8,674 nt of DNA, taken from NCBI GenBank assembly GCA_030596915.1, contig JAUVSX010000102.1, forward strand, positions 1 to 8,674, read 5' to 3'. This stretch comes from Chloroflexota bacterium (lineage in GTDB: Bacteria > Chloroflexota > Anaerolineae > B4-G1). Each line of letters starts with the position of its first letter. Position 1 is the stretch's first letter. The position numbers and the translations under genes were made by a program. The notes beneath the pieces are model-generated. The model was not told the origin of the DNA and made no database searches. It saw nothing but the letters and a program-made list of their open reading frames with translations. Below, piece after piece: positions 1-6,673 of this stretch.

Positions 1-90
1 GGCGGACCTCGCTGGCCCACGTTGGACCCCAAGGTGCGCCTGGCTCGCGTGGGTGCCGCCCAGAATCAACCCGGCTTCAGGAGCGCCTCT

Positions 91-603
91 ATGGTGAGAC
101 TACGCCCAGTGGATGATTGGGTCACTGTCCGGGAGTACCGTCCCGAGGACATTGAGGCCGTGCTGGACATCGCGGTTGCCGCGTTTCAGTCCGTCTACAC
201 CTCGCGTCGGGAGGCGCTGGGAGACGAGCTGTTCGCCCTGTTTCACAGTGAGTGGCAGGCTGACAAACGGCGCGCTGTGCGCGAGGCCTGCGAGGGCGCT
301 CAATCGGCGATGATGTGCGTCGCCGAGGCCGACGGGCGCGTGGCCGGATTCGCCTCCTACTACGCGAGAACGGAGCGTCGCATCGGCGAAATCGGGAACA
401 ACGCTGTTCATCCCGACTTCCAAGGGCAGGGCATTGGCACGAGGATGTATTGCTTCGTCTGCGATCGTCTCAAAGCCCTCGGGATGGAATGTGTTACGGT
501 CGAGACCGGCGGTGAAGAATCTATGGCTCCAGCGAGAAGGGCCTATGCCAAGGCGGGCTTCGAAGCTGAGTTCGCGATGGTGAGGTACTATCGCAAGCTA
601 TGA
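91..603 (+). CDS. GNAT-family N-acetyltransferase
   Basis: Predicted cytoplasmic acetyl-CoA-dependent N-acyltransferase of 170 residues, the usual length for a single GNAT domain. The acetyl-CoA pyrophosphate-binding motif A is clear: strand VHP at residues 106-108, then QGQGIG at 111-116 (the family's Q/R-x-x-G-x-G/A). The C-terminal half has the expected pattern, with a strand (CVTVET), then an Ala/Arg-rich helix and the AKAGFE segment typical of the last motif. The reading frame is open to a TTG at 22, but ATG 91 is preferred because AGGAG (79-83) lies 7 bases upstream and homologous GNAT domains begin near the VREYRPED segment. The acceptor is unknown; GNAT substrates (aminoglycosides, amino acids, protein N-termini, polyamines) cannot be told from motifs. 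The next gene follows within 35 bases, so cotranscription is likely. Confidence 0.9.
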   Translation: MVRLRPVDDWVTVREYRPEDIEAVLDIAVAAFQSVYTSRREALGDELFALFHSEWQADKRRAVREACEGAQSAMMCVAEADGRVAGFASYYARTERRIGEIGNNAVHPDFQGQGIGTRMYCFVCDRLKALGMECVTVETGGEESMAPARRAYAKAGFEAEFAMVRYYRKL

Positions 604-621
604 TCGATCGACACGACACGA

Positions 622-632
622 AAGGGAGCAGG
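622..632 (+). promoter_or_regulatory. Shine-Dalgarno for the QueG-like gene
   Basis: The purine-rich run AAGGGAGCAGG lies 6-10 bases before ATG 639. It favours that codon over the in-frame ATG at 600, which overlaps the previous stop (ATGA) and has no convincing Shine-Dalgarno. Confidence 0.6.
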
Positions 633-638
633 TCACAG

Positions 639-1385
639 ATGACGAGCATTCCCCCCGCATCCAGCGAAGACCGCCAGCCCGACCCAATCGAACGGGACCT
701 GATGGTGTACGCTCTCGAGCTGGGCGCCGAGCTCTACGGCGTGGCGTCCGCGGCTGACTACGCGCGGGAGTTTCCCGACAAGCCACAGCCTACCCGGTTC
801 GTGGAAGGCGCGCGATCAGTCGTCGTCATCGGGCTGCCGTTCGAGCCGGGCACGGTGGCAACCGTCCTGCGCCCGGAACTCTCGGGACTGCGAACCAGGG
901 CGTCGGAGGAGGTGGTCACCGGCGCTGTGCAACCACAGGGTGCGGAGCGGTTCTTCCTCGGCGAGGAGGACATCATCATCAGCAGAGAGTTGGGGTGGAT
1001 GGCATACCGGATGGCCAAGTTCCTCCGGCAGCGTGGCTGGCAGGCCTTCTACCTTCCCGTCTCGAAGCAGGATGGGCGGTTCCGCACTGCCCCCTTCTAT
1101 CATATGCCGGCGATGTACCTGGCCGGACTGGGCACGCTCGGACTGAACTGCAGCATCATCACGCCCCAGTTCGGGCCGCGGGTGAAGGTCACGTCGATCA
1201 TCACTGACTGTCCCTTGCCTTCAGCAGAGCCTCTGGCTGACAGCCTGTGCACGGAGTGCCGCCTGTGCGTGGACCACTGCCCCATTGAGGCGATCGACGG
1301 TCAGGGATGGAAGAACCCGTTTGCCTGCGCATCCTACGGTTGCTGCGGCACGTGCATCGCCATCTGCCCTGTGGGAGAGGTATAG
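639..1385 (+). CDS. Short QueG-like protein with two 4Fe-4S clusters
   Basis: A 248-residue cytoplasmic redox protein related to epoxyqueuosine reductase (QueG) and the cobamide-binding core of reductive dehalogenases. The centre has the family segment GLGTLGLNCSIITPQFGPRV followed by VTSIITDCPL, which matches the conserved stretch before the ferredoxin domain in QueG/RdhA proteins. The ferredoxin part shows C204-x2-C207-x2-C210-x3-C214-P, then C230, C235/C236-x2-C239-x3-C243-P, enough cysteines for two 4Fe-4S clusters. The protein stops five residues after Cys243, so it lacks the C-terminal region of true QueG (usually about 350-380 residues). There is no Tat signal, unlike respiratory dehalogenases. 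Related short proteins are widespread and uncharacterised, so the substrate is unknown. Start ATG 639 was chosen by its Shine-Dalgarno; ATG 600 would add 13 residues and give an ATGA overlap with the acetyltransferase gene. Confidence 0.88.
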   Translation: MTSIPPASSEDRQPDPIERDLMVYALELGAELYGVASAADYAREFPDKPQPTRFVEGARSVVVIGLPFEPGTVATVLRPELSGLRTRASEEVVTGAVQPQGAERFFLGEEDIIISRELGWMAYRMAKFLRQRGWQAFYLPVSKQDGRFRTAPFYHMPAMYLAGLGTLGLNCSIITPQFGPRVKVTSIITDCPLPSAEPLADSLCTECRLCVDHCPIEAIDGQGWKNPFACASYGCCGTCIAICPVGEV

Positions 1386-1475
1386 GCCGGGAATGGCCCA
1401 GCCGGGTGCGCAGGCCACCGCACGGCGAGGGAGCTTGCGCCCGTCCGGCGAACCATCCCCTCCTGCCTCCGCATC

Positions 1476-1514
1476 CCTGCGCGCGTAGTGTTCGTCCTGC
1501 CTATCGCGCGCAGG
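1476..1514. repeat. Perfect 10-bp inverted repeat (stem-loop or operator)
   Basis: CCTGCGCGCG at 1476-1485 is matched exactly by its reverse complement CGCGCGCAGG at 1505-1514, with a 19-base spacer. It sits in the 250-base intergenic stretch 1386-1635, about 90 bases after the QueG-like stop and 120 before the SDR start. No T-run follows, so a standard intrinsic terminator is not supported. A factor-dependent terminator, an RNA hairpin or a dyad operator are all possible. The stretch also repeats TCCTGCCT at 1461-1468 and 1495-1502, the second copy within the loop. I see no gene in this interval. Confidence 0.5.
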
Positions 1515-1624
1515 CATCTGGAGGACGGAGCCTTGCACAACGAACTGCCCGGCTATGCGGGCTACGCCGCAGATGTGGGGCACCGGCTTCTGCCAGGCGT
1601 GTGGCAGGGCCGCACCGGGAGAAT

Positions 1625-1630
1625 GGAGGG
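1625..1630 (+). promoter_or_regulatory. Shine-Dalgarno deciding the SDR start
   Basis: GGAGGG lies 5 bases before GTG 1636. It selects that codon over the in-frame ATG 1555, which would add 27 residues that do not belong to the SDR fold. Confidence 0.7.
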
Positions 1631-1635
1631 TAGCA

Positions 1636-2466
1636 GTGGAAGAATTCGAGGGGAAGATAGCGGTCGTCACCGGCGCGGCCAGCGGCATCGGGCGGGCTCT
1701 CGCGGAGCGCTGCGCGAAGGAGAACATGAAGGTCGTCCTTGCCGACATTGAGAAAACATCTCTGCGCCAGGCGGAGGATGAGCTGCGCGCCAGCGGCGCC
1801 GATGTGCTCGCGGTGCGCACGGATGTATCGAGGCTTGCCGACGTCGAGGCACTGGCTCAGGCAACGATGTCCCGCTTCGGAGCCGTGCACCTGCTCTTCA
1901 ACAACGCCGGCGTGCACGGCGGATCAACTGTGTGGGAGAGCACCATCGCCGACTGGACTTGGGTCCTTGGTGTGAACCTCTGGGGCGTGATCCACGGTCT
2001 GCACGTCTTCGTCCCACTGATGCTCGAACAGGACACCGAGTGTCACATCGTCAACACGGGATCGACGGCGGGGCTTATGCCTACACCGGGATGGGGTGTC
2101 TACGGGGTCTCGAAGGCGGGCATCATCAGTCTCACCGAGACGATGCAATACGAGCTGATGATGAGAGGCGCCAAGATTGGCGTCTCCGTCCTCTGCCCCG
2201 GAGGAGTGAGGACTCGACTGCTGGACGCGGAGCGAAACCGTCCCATTGAGCTGCAGAACGCACCGGGAACTAGTGCTCCAAGGGTGGAAGCCGCGGACGA
2301 GGCCGCAGCCCAGGCGATTGAGTACGGGATGGACCCTGGGCAGCTTGCCAAGCACGTCTTTGCTGGGATCCGCGAGGGTCAGTTGTACGTCCTCACGCAC
2401 CCAGAGTACACGCCAAGGATACAGCAGCGTATGGACGGCATCTTGGCCGGGTGCGTCTCGGGCTAG
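1636..2466 (+). CDS. Short-chain dehydrogenase/reductase (classical SDR)
   Basis: An NAD(P)-dependent oxidoreductase of 276 residues with a Rossmann fold, probably cytoplasmic. The cofactor motif TGAASGIG is at residues 12-19. An Asp-Ile pair (LADIEK) ends the second strand, which in SDRs often goes with NAD(H) preference. NNAG is at 89-92, and the catalytic triad is Ser143, Tyr156 and Lys160 in the YGVSK context. After the active site comes the expected CPGGVRT segment. All key residues are present, so the enzyme should be active. The GTG start is chosen because it has GGAGGG 5 bases upstream and puts the first beta strand at residue 8. The DUF1349 gene follows after 33 bases, suggesting one transcript. 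SDR substrates (sugars, steroids, hydroxy-acyl compounds, alcohols) are not predictable from these motifs. Confidence 0.95.
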   Translation: MEEFEGKIAVVTGAASGIGRALAERCAKENMKVVLADIEKTSLRQAEDELRASGADVLAVRTDVSRLADVEALAQATMSRFGAVHLLFNNAGVHGGSTVWESTIADWTWVLGVNLWGVIHGLHVFVPLMLEQDTECHIVNTGSTAGLMPTPGWGVYGVSKAGIISLTETMQYELMMRGAKIGVSVLCPGGVRTRLLDAERNRPIELQNAPGTSAPRVEAADEAAAQAIEYGMDPGQLAKHVFAGIREGQLYVLTHPEYTPRIQQRMDGILAGCVSG

Positions 2467-2492
2467 CGAGGCCACATCTGACGAGCTGCCAC

Positions 2493-2499
2493 AAAGGAG
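2493..2499 (+). promoter_or_regulatory. Shine-Dalgarno touching the DUF1349 start
   Basis: AAAGGAG directly abuts ATG 2500 with no spacer, closer than the usual 5-9 bases. The in-frame CTG 2506 would be at 6 bases. ATG is still preferred because CTG starts are rare. Confidence 0.5.
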
Positions 2500-3111
2500 A
2501 TGAAGCTGAACCTCTTTGCGGGCCGCACAGACAACAGGCTGAGTTCGCGCCTTGCATGGCTCAACGAACCTGCGCAGTGGCGCCTGGACGAGCGCGGACT
2601 GAGCGTCACACCAGATGCGCAAACCGATTTCTTCCGGCCCTCCGACGGGGCCGCTTTCGACAACGCCGGGCTGCTCTATACGTGTGTGACCGGTGACTTC
2701 ACCGCCACGACTCACGTCAGTGCTCACGGTGTGGGATTCGGCGATGCGGGGGCCATCACGGTGCGGACCGGCCCCTCGCGATGGGCAAAGCTCTGCGTCG
2801 AGCGTAGCCCCTCGGGGGAGGTTTCGATCGTCTCGGTCGTCACCGACCCGTGGTCCGACGATGCCAACGGAGAGCTACTGGCTTCCCCGGAACGATACCT
2901 GCGTCTGACGCGCAAGCGCGACATGCTCGGGATGCACCACAGCGCGGACGGCAACCTGTGGCGCTTCGCACGAGCAGTCCATCTCGAACTGCCTGAGACA
3001 GCAATGGTCGGCGTTCACGCCCAATCCCCGTTCGGGGGCGGATGCCGGGCGACGTTTGACTTGCTGGAGCTTCGCCACGAGGCGGTGCGGGACTTCCGGT
3101 CGGGCGAGTAG
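2500..3111 (+). CDS. DUF1349 concanavalin-like protein
   Basis: A 203-residue protein, the normal length for the DUF1349 family, whose fold is a concanavalin A-like jelly roll. Evidence is the N-terminal segment RLAWLNEPAQW (residues 17-27), the mid-protein strand with DAGAITVR (82-89) followed by a Trp-Lys pair (WAK, 95-97), and a VVTDPWSDDAN segment. These match the family pattern in order. There is no signal peptide, so it is likely cytoplasmic. The family is annotated as resembling yeast 'regulation of enolase protein 1', but its biochemical role is not settled; the fold suggests carbohydrate or small-ligand binding. It follows the SDR gene closely. The ATG 2500 start has its Shine-Dalgarno immediately adjacent; a CTG start six bases later would remove only two residues. 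Confidence 0.85.
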   Translation: MKLNLFAGRTDNRLSSRLAWLNEPAQWRLDERGLSVTPDAQTDFFRPSDGAAFDNAGLLYTCVTGDFTATTHVSAHGVGFGDAGAITVRTGPSRWAKLCVERSPSGEVSIVSVVTDPWSDDANGELLASPERYLRLTRKRDMLGMHHSADGNLWRFARAVHLELPETAMVGVHAQSPFGGGCRATFDLLELRHEAVRDFRSGE

Positions 3112-3136
3112 ACGGTTGAACCCATGCTTCAGCGGA

Positions 3137-3322
3137 GTGGCACACCGATTCGCCGCCGAGGCACATAACCTGACAGGAATCCCGGATTGGCTCCGGACAG
3201 TGGAGGATTACTTGCAGGACTGCCAGGAACACCGTTCGTCCGCCGGCGCGACCGACAGGTTTCTGAGTGACGTCGCCATGACGTACGACCGCTGCGCTGT
3301 GCGCAGCCTGGAACAGGAGTGA
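3137..3322 (+). CDS. Possible small protein or remnant gene (unrecognised)
   Basis: An open frame in the 207-base gap after the DUF1349 gene could encode about 61 residues from GTG 3137, or 68 from TTG 3116. Neither start has a well-spaced Shine-Dalgarno. About three quarters of the codons end in G or C, which is compatible with coding in this genome. The predicted product is charged and helix-prone, ending in a stretch with Tyr-Asp-Arg-Cys. I recognise no family. Its TGA overlaps the GTG of the next gene (GTGA at 3319-3322), an arrangement typical of translationally coupled genes. It may be a real small gene, the tail of a decayed gene, or chance. Confidence 0.3.
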   Translation: MAHRFAAEAHNLTGIPDWLRTVEDYLQDCQEHRSSAGATDRFLSDVAMTYDRCAVRSLEQE

Positions 3323-4524
3323 GGATCACCGCGAACGCGGCCGCGCGGCTTATCGCGACTGCAGCGTCGGTGCTGTGGCTTCTTGCAGCGTGCGGGCCAC
3401 GTACGCTTGAGCCTGCGACTGCTCGAGTCCCTGCACCGGCCACGGCCACGCGCGTGGCGCTCCCCACGCGCGCGCCTACCGAGGCCCCTCCTGCCACCGC
3501 GGAGCCGTCCCCGGTGCCGTCCTCAGAGCCGCGGGTCGCCGGTCTTTCCGACGCCGAGGTCGCGACGCTCGAAAGCCTCGATCTGATCGACGGCCATCCT
3601 TTCTACACGATGCACTTCGTGGGTGCATACGCACTTGATCTGGCTTCGATGGAGGCCGGCGGGAGCCTGACGGGCGCGCACACGCCGGCGCGAGCAACCG
3701 CCTCGTCGTCGAGCATCTGGACCTGCTCGCTTTTCGCCGCGCTGGGGAGTGACCCGGACGTACTCTACGGCCGCAACTTTGACTGGGATCCGAGCCCGGC
3801 GCTGCTTCTGTTCACGGACCCGCCAGGACAGTACGCCTCCGTTTCGATGGTCGATCTCGCCTACCTGGTGGACGAACACGATGCTATCGGGCTGGCGGAC
3901 CTGCCAATCGAAGGCCGGTCGGCCCTGCTTCGCTCCCCCTACTGGCCCTTCGACGGAATGAACGAGCATGGCCTGATTGTTGGGATGGCCGCTGTTCCGG
4001 ACAGCCCGCTGCCCCACGACCCGGACAAGCGCACGGTCGACTCACTACTGGTGATCCGTTTGATGCTCGATACCGCTCGGGACGTTGAAGAGGCGCTGCG
4101 AGTCCTGGAGAGCGTCAACCTCCGTTGGGGAGATGGCCCGCCGCTCCACTACCTGATCGCCGACGCTTCTGGGCGCGCTGCGCTCGTCGAGTTCGTCGAC
4201 GGCGAGATGATCGTCATGCGCAACGAGCTTGTGTGGCACCTGGCAACGAACCATCTGCGCGCGGGGACTGAGTTGGGAGCGGGTTCTGGCTGCTGGCGGT
4301 ACGATCTCCTTTCGGACCGATTGGAGCAAGCCGAAGGGATGCTCAGTTTCGACGGCGCGATGAACCTGCTGCGGCTCGTCTCGCAGCCGAATACGCAGTG
4401 GTCTGTCGTGTACGGCGCGCACACTCGCCGGATCGACGTCGCAATGGGTCGCCGGCACGACGCAGTGCATACCTTTCACCTGAGGGTGAGGGAGCCTCAG
4501 GTCGCGTCTCGGCGGCACGAATAG
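3319..4524 (+). CDS. Lipoprotein C45/linear-amide C-N hydrolase (Ntn-hydrolase)
   Basis: A 401-residue amidase predicted to be exported and lipid-anchored. Residues 1-25 form a signal peptide ending in LLAAC, with Cys25 as the lipidation site. Residues 26-75 are a Pro/Ala/Thr-rich linker. The catalytic part resembles choloylglycine hydrolase/penicillin acylase-like and C45 enzymes, which use an N-terminal cysteine nucleophile. Candidate nucleophile Cys136 is followed by GRNFDW (151-156, with Arg152 and Asp155), GMNEHGL (213-219), a HYLIADASGRAALVEF segment and Asn311 in ATNHL. The C-terminal NTQWSVVYG and VHTFHL segments also fit the family. The natural amide substrate is unknown; family members act on bile salts, penicillin V, acyl-homoserine lactones or small peptides. 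GTG 3319 is the only standard start that keeps the whole signal peptide, and AGGAG (3315-3319) overlaps it. Confidence 0.88.
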   Translation: MRITANAAARLIATAASVLWLLAACGPRTLEPATARVPAPATATRVALPTRAPTEAPPATAEPSPVPSSEPRVAGLSDAEVATLESLDLIDGHPFYTMHFVGAYALDLASMEAGGSLTGAHTPARATASSSSIWTCSLFAALGSDPDVLYGRNFDWDPSPALLLFTDPPGQYASVSMVDLAYLVDEHDAIGLADLPIEGRSALLRSPYWPFDGMNEHGLIVGMAAVPDSPLPHDPDKRTVDSLLVIRLMLDTARDVEEALRVLESVNLRWGDGPPLHYLIADASGRAALVEFVDGEMIVMRNELVWHLATNHLRAGTELGAGSGCWRYDLLSDRLEQAEGMLSFDGAMNLLRLVSQPNTQWSVVYGAHTRRIDVAMGRRHDAVHTFHLRVREPQVASRRHE

Positions 4525-4609
4525 CGAGAGACGCTTTCACACACACGAGGGCGCCGGCGAAGTGGCGACCGCCAGCTTACCGGGACACTCGAGCAGCGGG
4601 GGTTGGTTC

Positions 4610-4616
4610 GGGAGAA
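4610..4616 (+). promoter_or_regulatory. Shine-Dalgarno deciding the sialidase-like start
   Basis: GGGAGAA lies 6-8 bases before ATG 4623. The frame is open back to 4398, but that upstream part overlaps the amidase gene. Confidence 0.65.
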
Positions 4617-4622
4617 CTACGT

Positions 4623-5723
4623 ATGAACGCACCGTATCAAGCAACGATCCTATCCGAGAAGGTGGTCTGCGCGCAGCCCGGCAAGTACATCGGGTGGCCG
4701 TCGATCGCACGGCTCAGCTCCGGCGCCCTGCTCACCGTGTTCTCCGGTGACCGGGATGCCCACGTCTGCCCGTGGGGTAAGACCCAACTGATCCGCAGCA
4801 CCGACGGCGGCGCGACGTGGTCCCGCGAGGTGACGATCAACAACACACCCCTCGACGACCGCGATGCCGGCGTGATCGAGACCCGCCTCGGCACGATCGT
4901 CGTGAGCTGGTTCACATCACTTGCGTTCACGGAGCCCCGGCACCTGGAGTGGCAGGGCGTGGGCACGGCCACGGCGCGGTGCTGGAGCCGGCACGCGGAG
5001 AAGCTCCCGCCTGAGCTCAGGGAGCAGTGGCTTGGCAGCTGGATCAGGCGCTCGGAGGATGGCGGCGCGACGTGGGGAGACCCGATCAGGGTTGATGTGT
5101 CGGCGCCCCACGGACCGATACAGAGCAGTGATGGCAGGCTCCTGTACGTGGGGATGGTGCGCCATGATGGGGAAAAGGCGGCAGTGGGGGTCCAGGCTTC
5201 ATCCGACGACGGGCGCTCGTGGACAACGATCGGGTCCATCGCGATCCCACCGCAGGAGGCCATCTCGCACTACAGCGAGCCCCACGTCGTTGAGGTCGAG
5301 GACGGCAGACTGGTAGCGATGATCCGCTACCAGCCCCCAGACGTTTCTCGGCGATTCTTGCGACAGTCCGAAAGCGGCGATGGCGGTCGCACGTGGTCGG
5401 TTGCGCGGCCAACCCGACTCTTGGGCTACCCGCCGCACCTCACCCGACTGCGTAACGGCTGGCTTCTGGCTGCCTACGGCAGGCGCGTGCCGCCGTTTGG
5501 GGAGCGCGCCTGCATCAGCAGGGATGGCGGCGTGACCTGGGACGTCGAGAGTCAGATCACACTCTCCGACGCGCCTAACAGCGATCTTGGATACCCGTGT
5601 TCCGCGCAGTTGGAGGAGGGCGCCATCCTGACCGTGTACTACCAGATCGATGAGCGCTCCGCTCTCAAGCCGCGCCCAAAGACGTCGCTTATGTGCACAC
5701 ACTGGCGCCTGGACGGTGCCTAG
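4623..5723 (+). CDS. Sialidase-like BNR/Asp-box beta-propeller protein
   Basis: A 366-residue protein with five Asp boxes (S-x-D-x-G-x-x-W type): residues 59-66 (STDGGATW), 144-151 (SEDGGATW), 193-200 (SSDDGRSW, slightly changed), 251-258 (SGDGGRTW) and 299-306 (SRDGGVTW). Their spacing of about 50 or more residues fits a sialidase-type beta-propeller. The N-terminal block GWPSIARL sits where sialidases have the F/Y-R-I-P motif, but it lacks that arginine, which binds the sialic acid carboxylate. A true sialidase activity is therefore doubtful. The segment SGDRDAHVCPWGK follows and looks conserved. There is no signal peptide, so the protein is probably cytoplasmic. It could be another glycoside hydrolase or lyase, or a binding protein. 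The gene lies 98 bases after the amidase and 13 before the membrane protein gene. Confidence 0.88.
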   Translation: MNAPYQATILSEKVVCAQPGKYIGWPSIARLSSGALLTVFSGDRDAHVCPWGKTQLIRSTDGGATWSREVTINNTPLDDRDAGVIETRLGTIVVSWFTSLAFTEPRHLEWQGVGTATARCWSRHAEKLPPELREQWLGSWIRRSEDGGATWGDPIRVDVSAPHGPIQSSDGRLLYVGMVRHDGEKAAVGVQASSDDGRSWTTIGSIAIPPQEAISHYSEPHVVEVEDGRLVAMIRYQPPDVSRRFLRQSESGDGGRTWSVARPTRLLGYPPHLTRLRNGWLLAAYGRRVPPFGERACISRDGGVTWDVESQITLSDAPNSDLGYPCSAQLEEGAILTVYYQIDERSALKPRPKTSLMCTHWRLDGA

Positions 5724-5727
5724 GGAG
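5723..5727 (+). promoter_or_regulatory. Shine-Dalgarno deciding the membrane-protein start
   Basis: GGGAG overlaps the last base of the sialidase-like stop codon and lies 9 bases before GTG 5737. This suggests translational coupling and argues against the in-frame GTG 5716 and ATG 5650. Confidence 0.6.
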
Positions 5728-5736
5728 CGTCAGCAA

Positions 5737-6636
5737 GTGCGAAGAAGACCTTGGTGGCCAGCGGCCCTCCACGCCCTGCCGGTAGCAGCATCGGTGCTGG
5801 CTCTATTCGCAACCTGGTTCGCCGTCGCAGATCGCTACATCGTCTTCCTATACTACCACCCGATGGGGCCCCGCGTGCCCGACACCTCACCCTTCAGCCG
5901 GGTGACGAGCAGCCGCTACTGGATGGCAGGCCTGGTCGCGAGCGGCGCAGTGCTCGTCCTGTATGCTGTTGCCAACTGGGCACTCGGACGGCTACGGAAC
6001 ACCTATGCCTCCCCTCCCTGGTGGCGCGTGTGGTTGCTCACTGCGCCGCTGCTGGTGGTCGGCATCCCTGCTATCACGATGACAGCCAATCACCCCGTCC
6101 TGCCGCTGCCGAACGCCGCGCAGACGACCGCCGTCACGCTTGCCGGGATCGCCCTTGCACTTGTACCAGGCCGGCTCGCGGCCGAGCGTCCCGGCGAGCT
6201 CGTGTGGCTGGCGTTTGATGGTTTCGGACTGACGCCGGTGCTGCTTCTGGGGAGCTTCTTGTTCTGGCCGCTCACGAGGGCCGGCCTCTCTCGTGAGCAG
6301 TCAGTGAGCCCGATCCCCGTCGCGGGGCTGCTATTCTCGGCGACGTGGCTCCTGGTCGGGACAGGGCTGCGAGTCTGGCGGCAGGCGCCCACCTCAAGTT
6401 GGTTGTCCATGCTGGTGGCTGGTTTCGATGTGTCGTATCTGCTGCTTCCGCTGCTTCACCACGTGGGCTTCACCGACGGCTACACCTACATCACCAACAG
6501 CGACAACTTCTTTGACCGGGACGCCCTACGTCGGACGGGGGCGTGGCTACTTACGGCGGCACTGGCCTGGGGCGTCTCACGATTCCGCAGGCTTACCGAT
6601 GATCAACGCGTGGGGCGAGGCGCGCGGGCGCGGTAA
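5737..6636 (+). CDS. Eight-helix membrane protein of unknown family
   Basis: A 299-residue, strongly hydrophobic protein that I do not recognise. Likely membrane segments are near residues 9-31, 62-84, 98-117, 127-145, 155-178, 193-212, 222-240 and 268-281. The N-terminus (RRR) and C-terminus (many Arg) are basic, which by the positive-inside rule puts both ends in the cytoplasm. Between helices 7 and 8 lies a polar loop starting HHVGFTDGYTYITNSDNFF (241-259), rich in His, Asp, Asn and aromatic residues and a candidate for a ligand or metal site. Another polar patch, TANHP, is at 116-120. No transporter signature is visible. Its place directly between a sialidase-like gene and an epimerase-like gene suggests a linked role, perhaps transport or sensing, but this is inference. 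GTG 5737 is chosen from its Shine-Dalgarno. Confidence 0.8.
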   Translation: MRRRPWWPAALHALPVAASVLALFATWFAVADRYIVFLYYHPMGPRVPDTSPFSRVTSSRYWMAGLVASGAVLVLYAVANWALGRLRNTYASPPWWRVWLLTAPLLVVGIPAITMTANHPVLPLPNAAQTTAVTLAGIALALVPGRLAAERPGELVWLAFDGFGLTPVLLLGSFLFWPLTRAGLSREQSVSPIPVAGLLFSATWLLVGTGLRVWRQAPTSSWLSMLVAGFDVSYLLLPLLHHVGFTDGYTYITNSDNFFDRDALRRTGAWLLTAALAWGVSRFRRLTDDQRVGRGARAR

Positions 6637-6668
6637 GAGCGGAACCCGCGACCTATTGCAGTCTGAAC

Positions 6669-6673
6669 AGGAG
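6669..6673 (+). promoter_or_regulatory. Shine-Dalgarno deciding the epimerase-like start
   Basis: AGGAG lies 9 bases before ATG 6683, 33 bases after the membrane-protein stop. It excludes the open frame upstream (from 6428), which overlaps the membrane-protein gene. Confidence 0.6.

Noticed and set aside
1..90. Tail of an upstream gene
   Set aside because: All three forward frames are open for most of this short stretch, but none shows recognisable protein sequence, so no call is justified.
600..638. ATGA overlap as the start of the QueG-like gene
   Set aside because: No Shine-Dalgarno precedes ATG 600, whereas ATG 639 has one. It remains a possible alternative start.
639..1385. Respiratory reductive dehalogenase
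   Set aside because: There is no Tat signal, no adjacent small membrane anchor gene, and the protein is much shorter than RdhA.
1555..1635. A 27-residue N-terminal extension of the SDR with a Cys-x-x-Cys pair (FCQACG)
   Set aside because: GGAGGG sits 5 bases before GTG 1636, and the SDR fold starts just after that codon. The extension has no visible ribosome site.
1221..1820. A 199-codon open frame on the - strand across the intergenic stretch
   Set aside because: It overlaps the QueG-like and SDR genes, resembles no family I know, and is rich in Arg/Ala/Pro as expected of a high-GC shadow frame.
1924..2727. A 267-codon open frame on the - strand
   Set aside because: It lies opposite the SDR and DUF1349 genes, which have clear family motifs. 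Long antisense frames are common at this GC content.
4398..4622. Upstream in-frame extension of the sialidase-like gene
   Set aside because: Most of it overlaps the conserved C-terminus of the amidase, and ATG 4623 has a well-placed ribosome site.
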